Part shown: positions 63,787 through 64,000 of the stretch, one piece after another
Layout of the letters: every line of letters begins with the position of its first letter
How positions within the stretch are numbered: position 1 is the stretch's first letter
DNA from: Donghicola eburneus
GTDB taxonomy: Bacteria > Pseudomonadota > Alphaproteobacteria > Rhodobacterales > Rhodobacteraceae
DNA length: 64,000 nt
Assembly (NCBI RefSeq): GCF_900115865.1
Contig: NZ_FOXY01000004.1
Location: 358,210-422,209 of the forward strand
Direction: 5' to 3'
The notes under the pieces: model-generated
Seen by the model: the letters and a program-made list of their open reading frames with translations, nothing else
Database searches by the model: none
What the model was told of the DNA's origin: nothing
Position numbers and translations under genes: made by a program

Positions 63787-64000
63787 GGCGGCCTAGCAGA
63801 CTACTCGGCTTCAGAGAGAGGGGTGCGCTAACATCTGAAATTTGGGCGGCTTTCCAATAAATTGGGCCCTGTTTCATTTTTTTTGGATTTCTGTGATTTT
63901 TCCTCTTGCGACTCTTTGTTGGTATCCGTAGAAGGCCCCTCACCGGCGGCGCTGAGGCGCGGTTGGGGCGGACGGGACGGTCGGAAGGCTGGAAGGTTCG

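Overview
The window is a high-GC, densely coded chromosomal segment from an alphaproteobacterium, almost certainly order Rhodobacterales (Roseobacter group). Pointers to this are the RpoE-ChrR (ECF11-type) pair with its five-gene divergent operon, a VPLPA-type CTERM surface protein, RTX calcium-binding proteins, the urt/ure gene layout, and several small families typical of Rhodobacteraceae (DUF3035, DUF3775, DUF5665). No phage, IS element, CRISPR array, integrase or rRNA was found. There is one tRNA (Val, GAC). All names rest on reading the sequence and remembered family features; no search was run.

Region 1 (1-20.4 kb). A translation/RNA backbone on the minus strand (rbfA, truB, rpsO, pnp) keeps its widely conserved order but is interrupted by two accessory blocks. 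Between rpsO and pnp lies a complete nitrogen module: the urea ABC transporter urtABCDE (minus) diverging from the urease operon ureDABCEFG (plus). It carries two extra small genes: a 55-residue His-rich membrane peptide before ureB and a 105-residue protein between ureB and ureC. Urea imported by Urt is hydrolysed by the nickel enzyme UreABC, matured by UreDEFG. Between truB and rpsO lie two RTX-repeat proteins and DUF5665/DUF1643 genes.

Region 2 (20.5-34.2 kb). Mostly housekeeping on the plus strand: dapB, rsmB, a heparinase II/III-like enzyme, purH, lspA, a DUF3035 lipoprotein, a pair of M16 peptidases, mutL, rmuC and a lipoprotein lytic transglycosylase. A small SdhAF4-like assembly factor lies on the minus strand.

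Region 3 (34.2-40.7 kb). ECF sigma factor RpoE and its zinc anti-sigma ChrR, divergent from a tightly coupled operon: FAD amine oxidase-like protein, DUF1365, GPH-type transporter, DUF3833 and SDR. This is the layout known from the singlet-oxygen response of Rhodobacter sphaeroides. I find ECF-like promoter elements facing both ways between the two units.

Region 4 (40.7-54 kb). A lysine-forming saccharopine dehydrogenase homologue and a histidine phosphatase, then a response regulator and hybrid PAS kinase diverging from a seven-gene cluster: a long acyl-CoA synthetase, a branched-chain-type ABC importer (two ATPases, two permeases, binding protein), a small membrane protein, and a second adenylate-forming enzyme with a degenerate nucleotide loop. 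This looks like a regulated uptake and CoA-activation system for an unidentified carboxylic acid.

Region 5 (54-64 kb). rpmJ, tRNA-Val, N-formylglutamate amidohydrolase-like protein, DinB with an N-terminal zinc-ribbon-like motif, pyrF, clpB behind a heat-shock-type promoter, a fasciclin protein, a DUF302 protein, the methionine sulfoxide repair pair msrPQ, and a CTERM-anchored exported protein.
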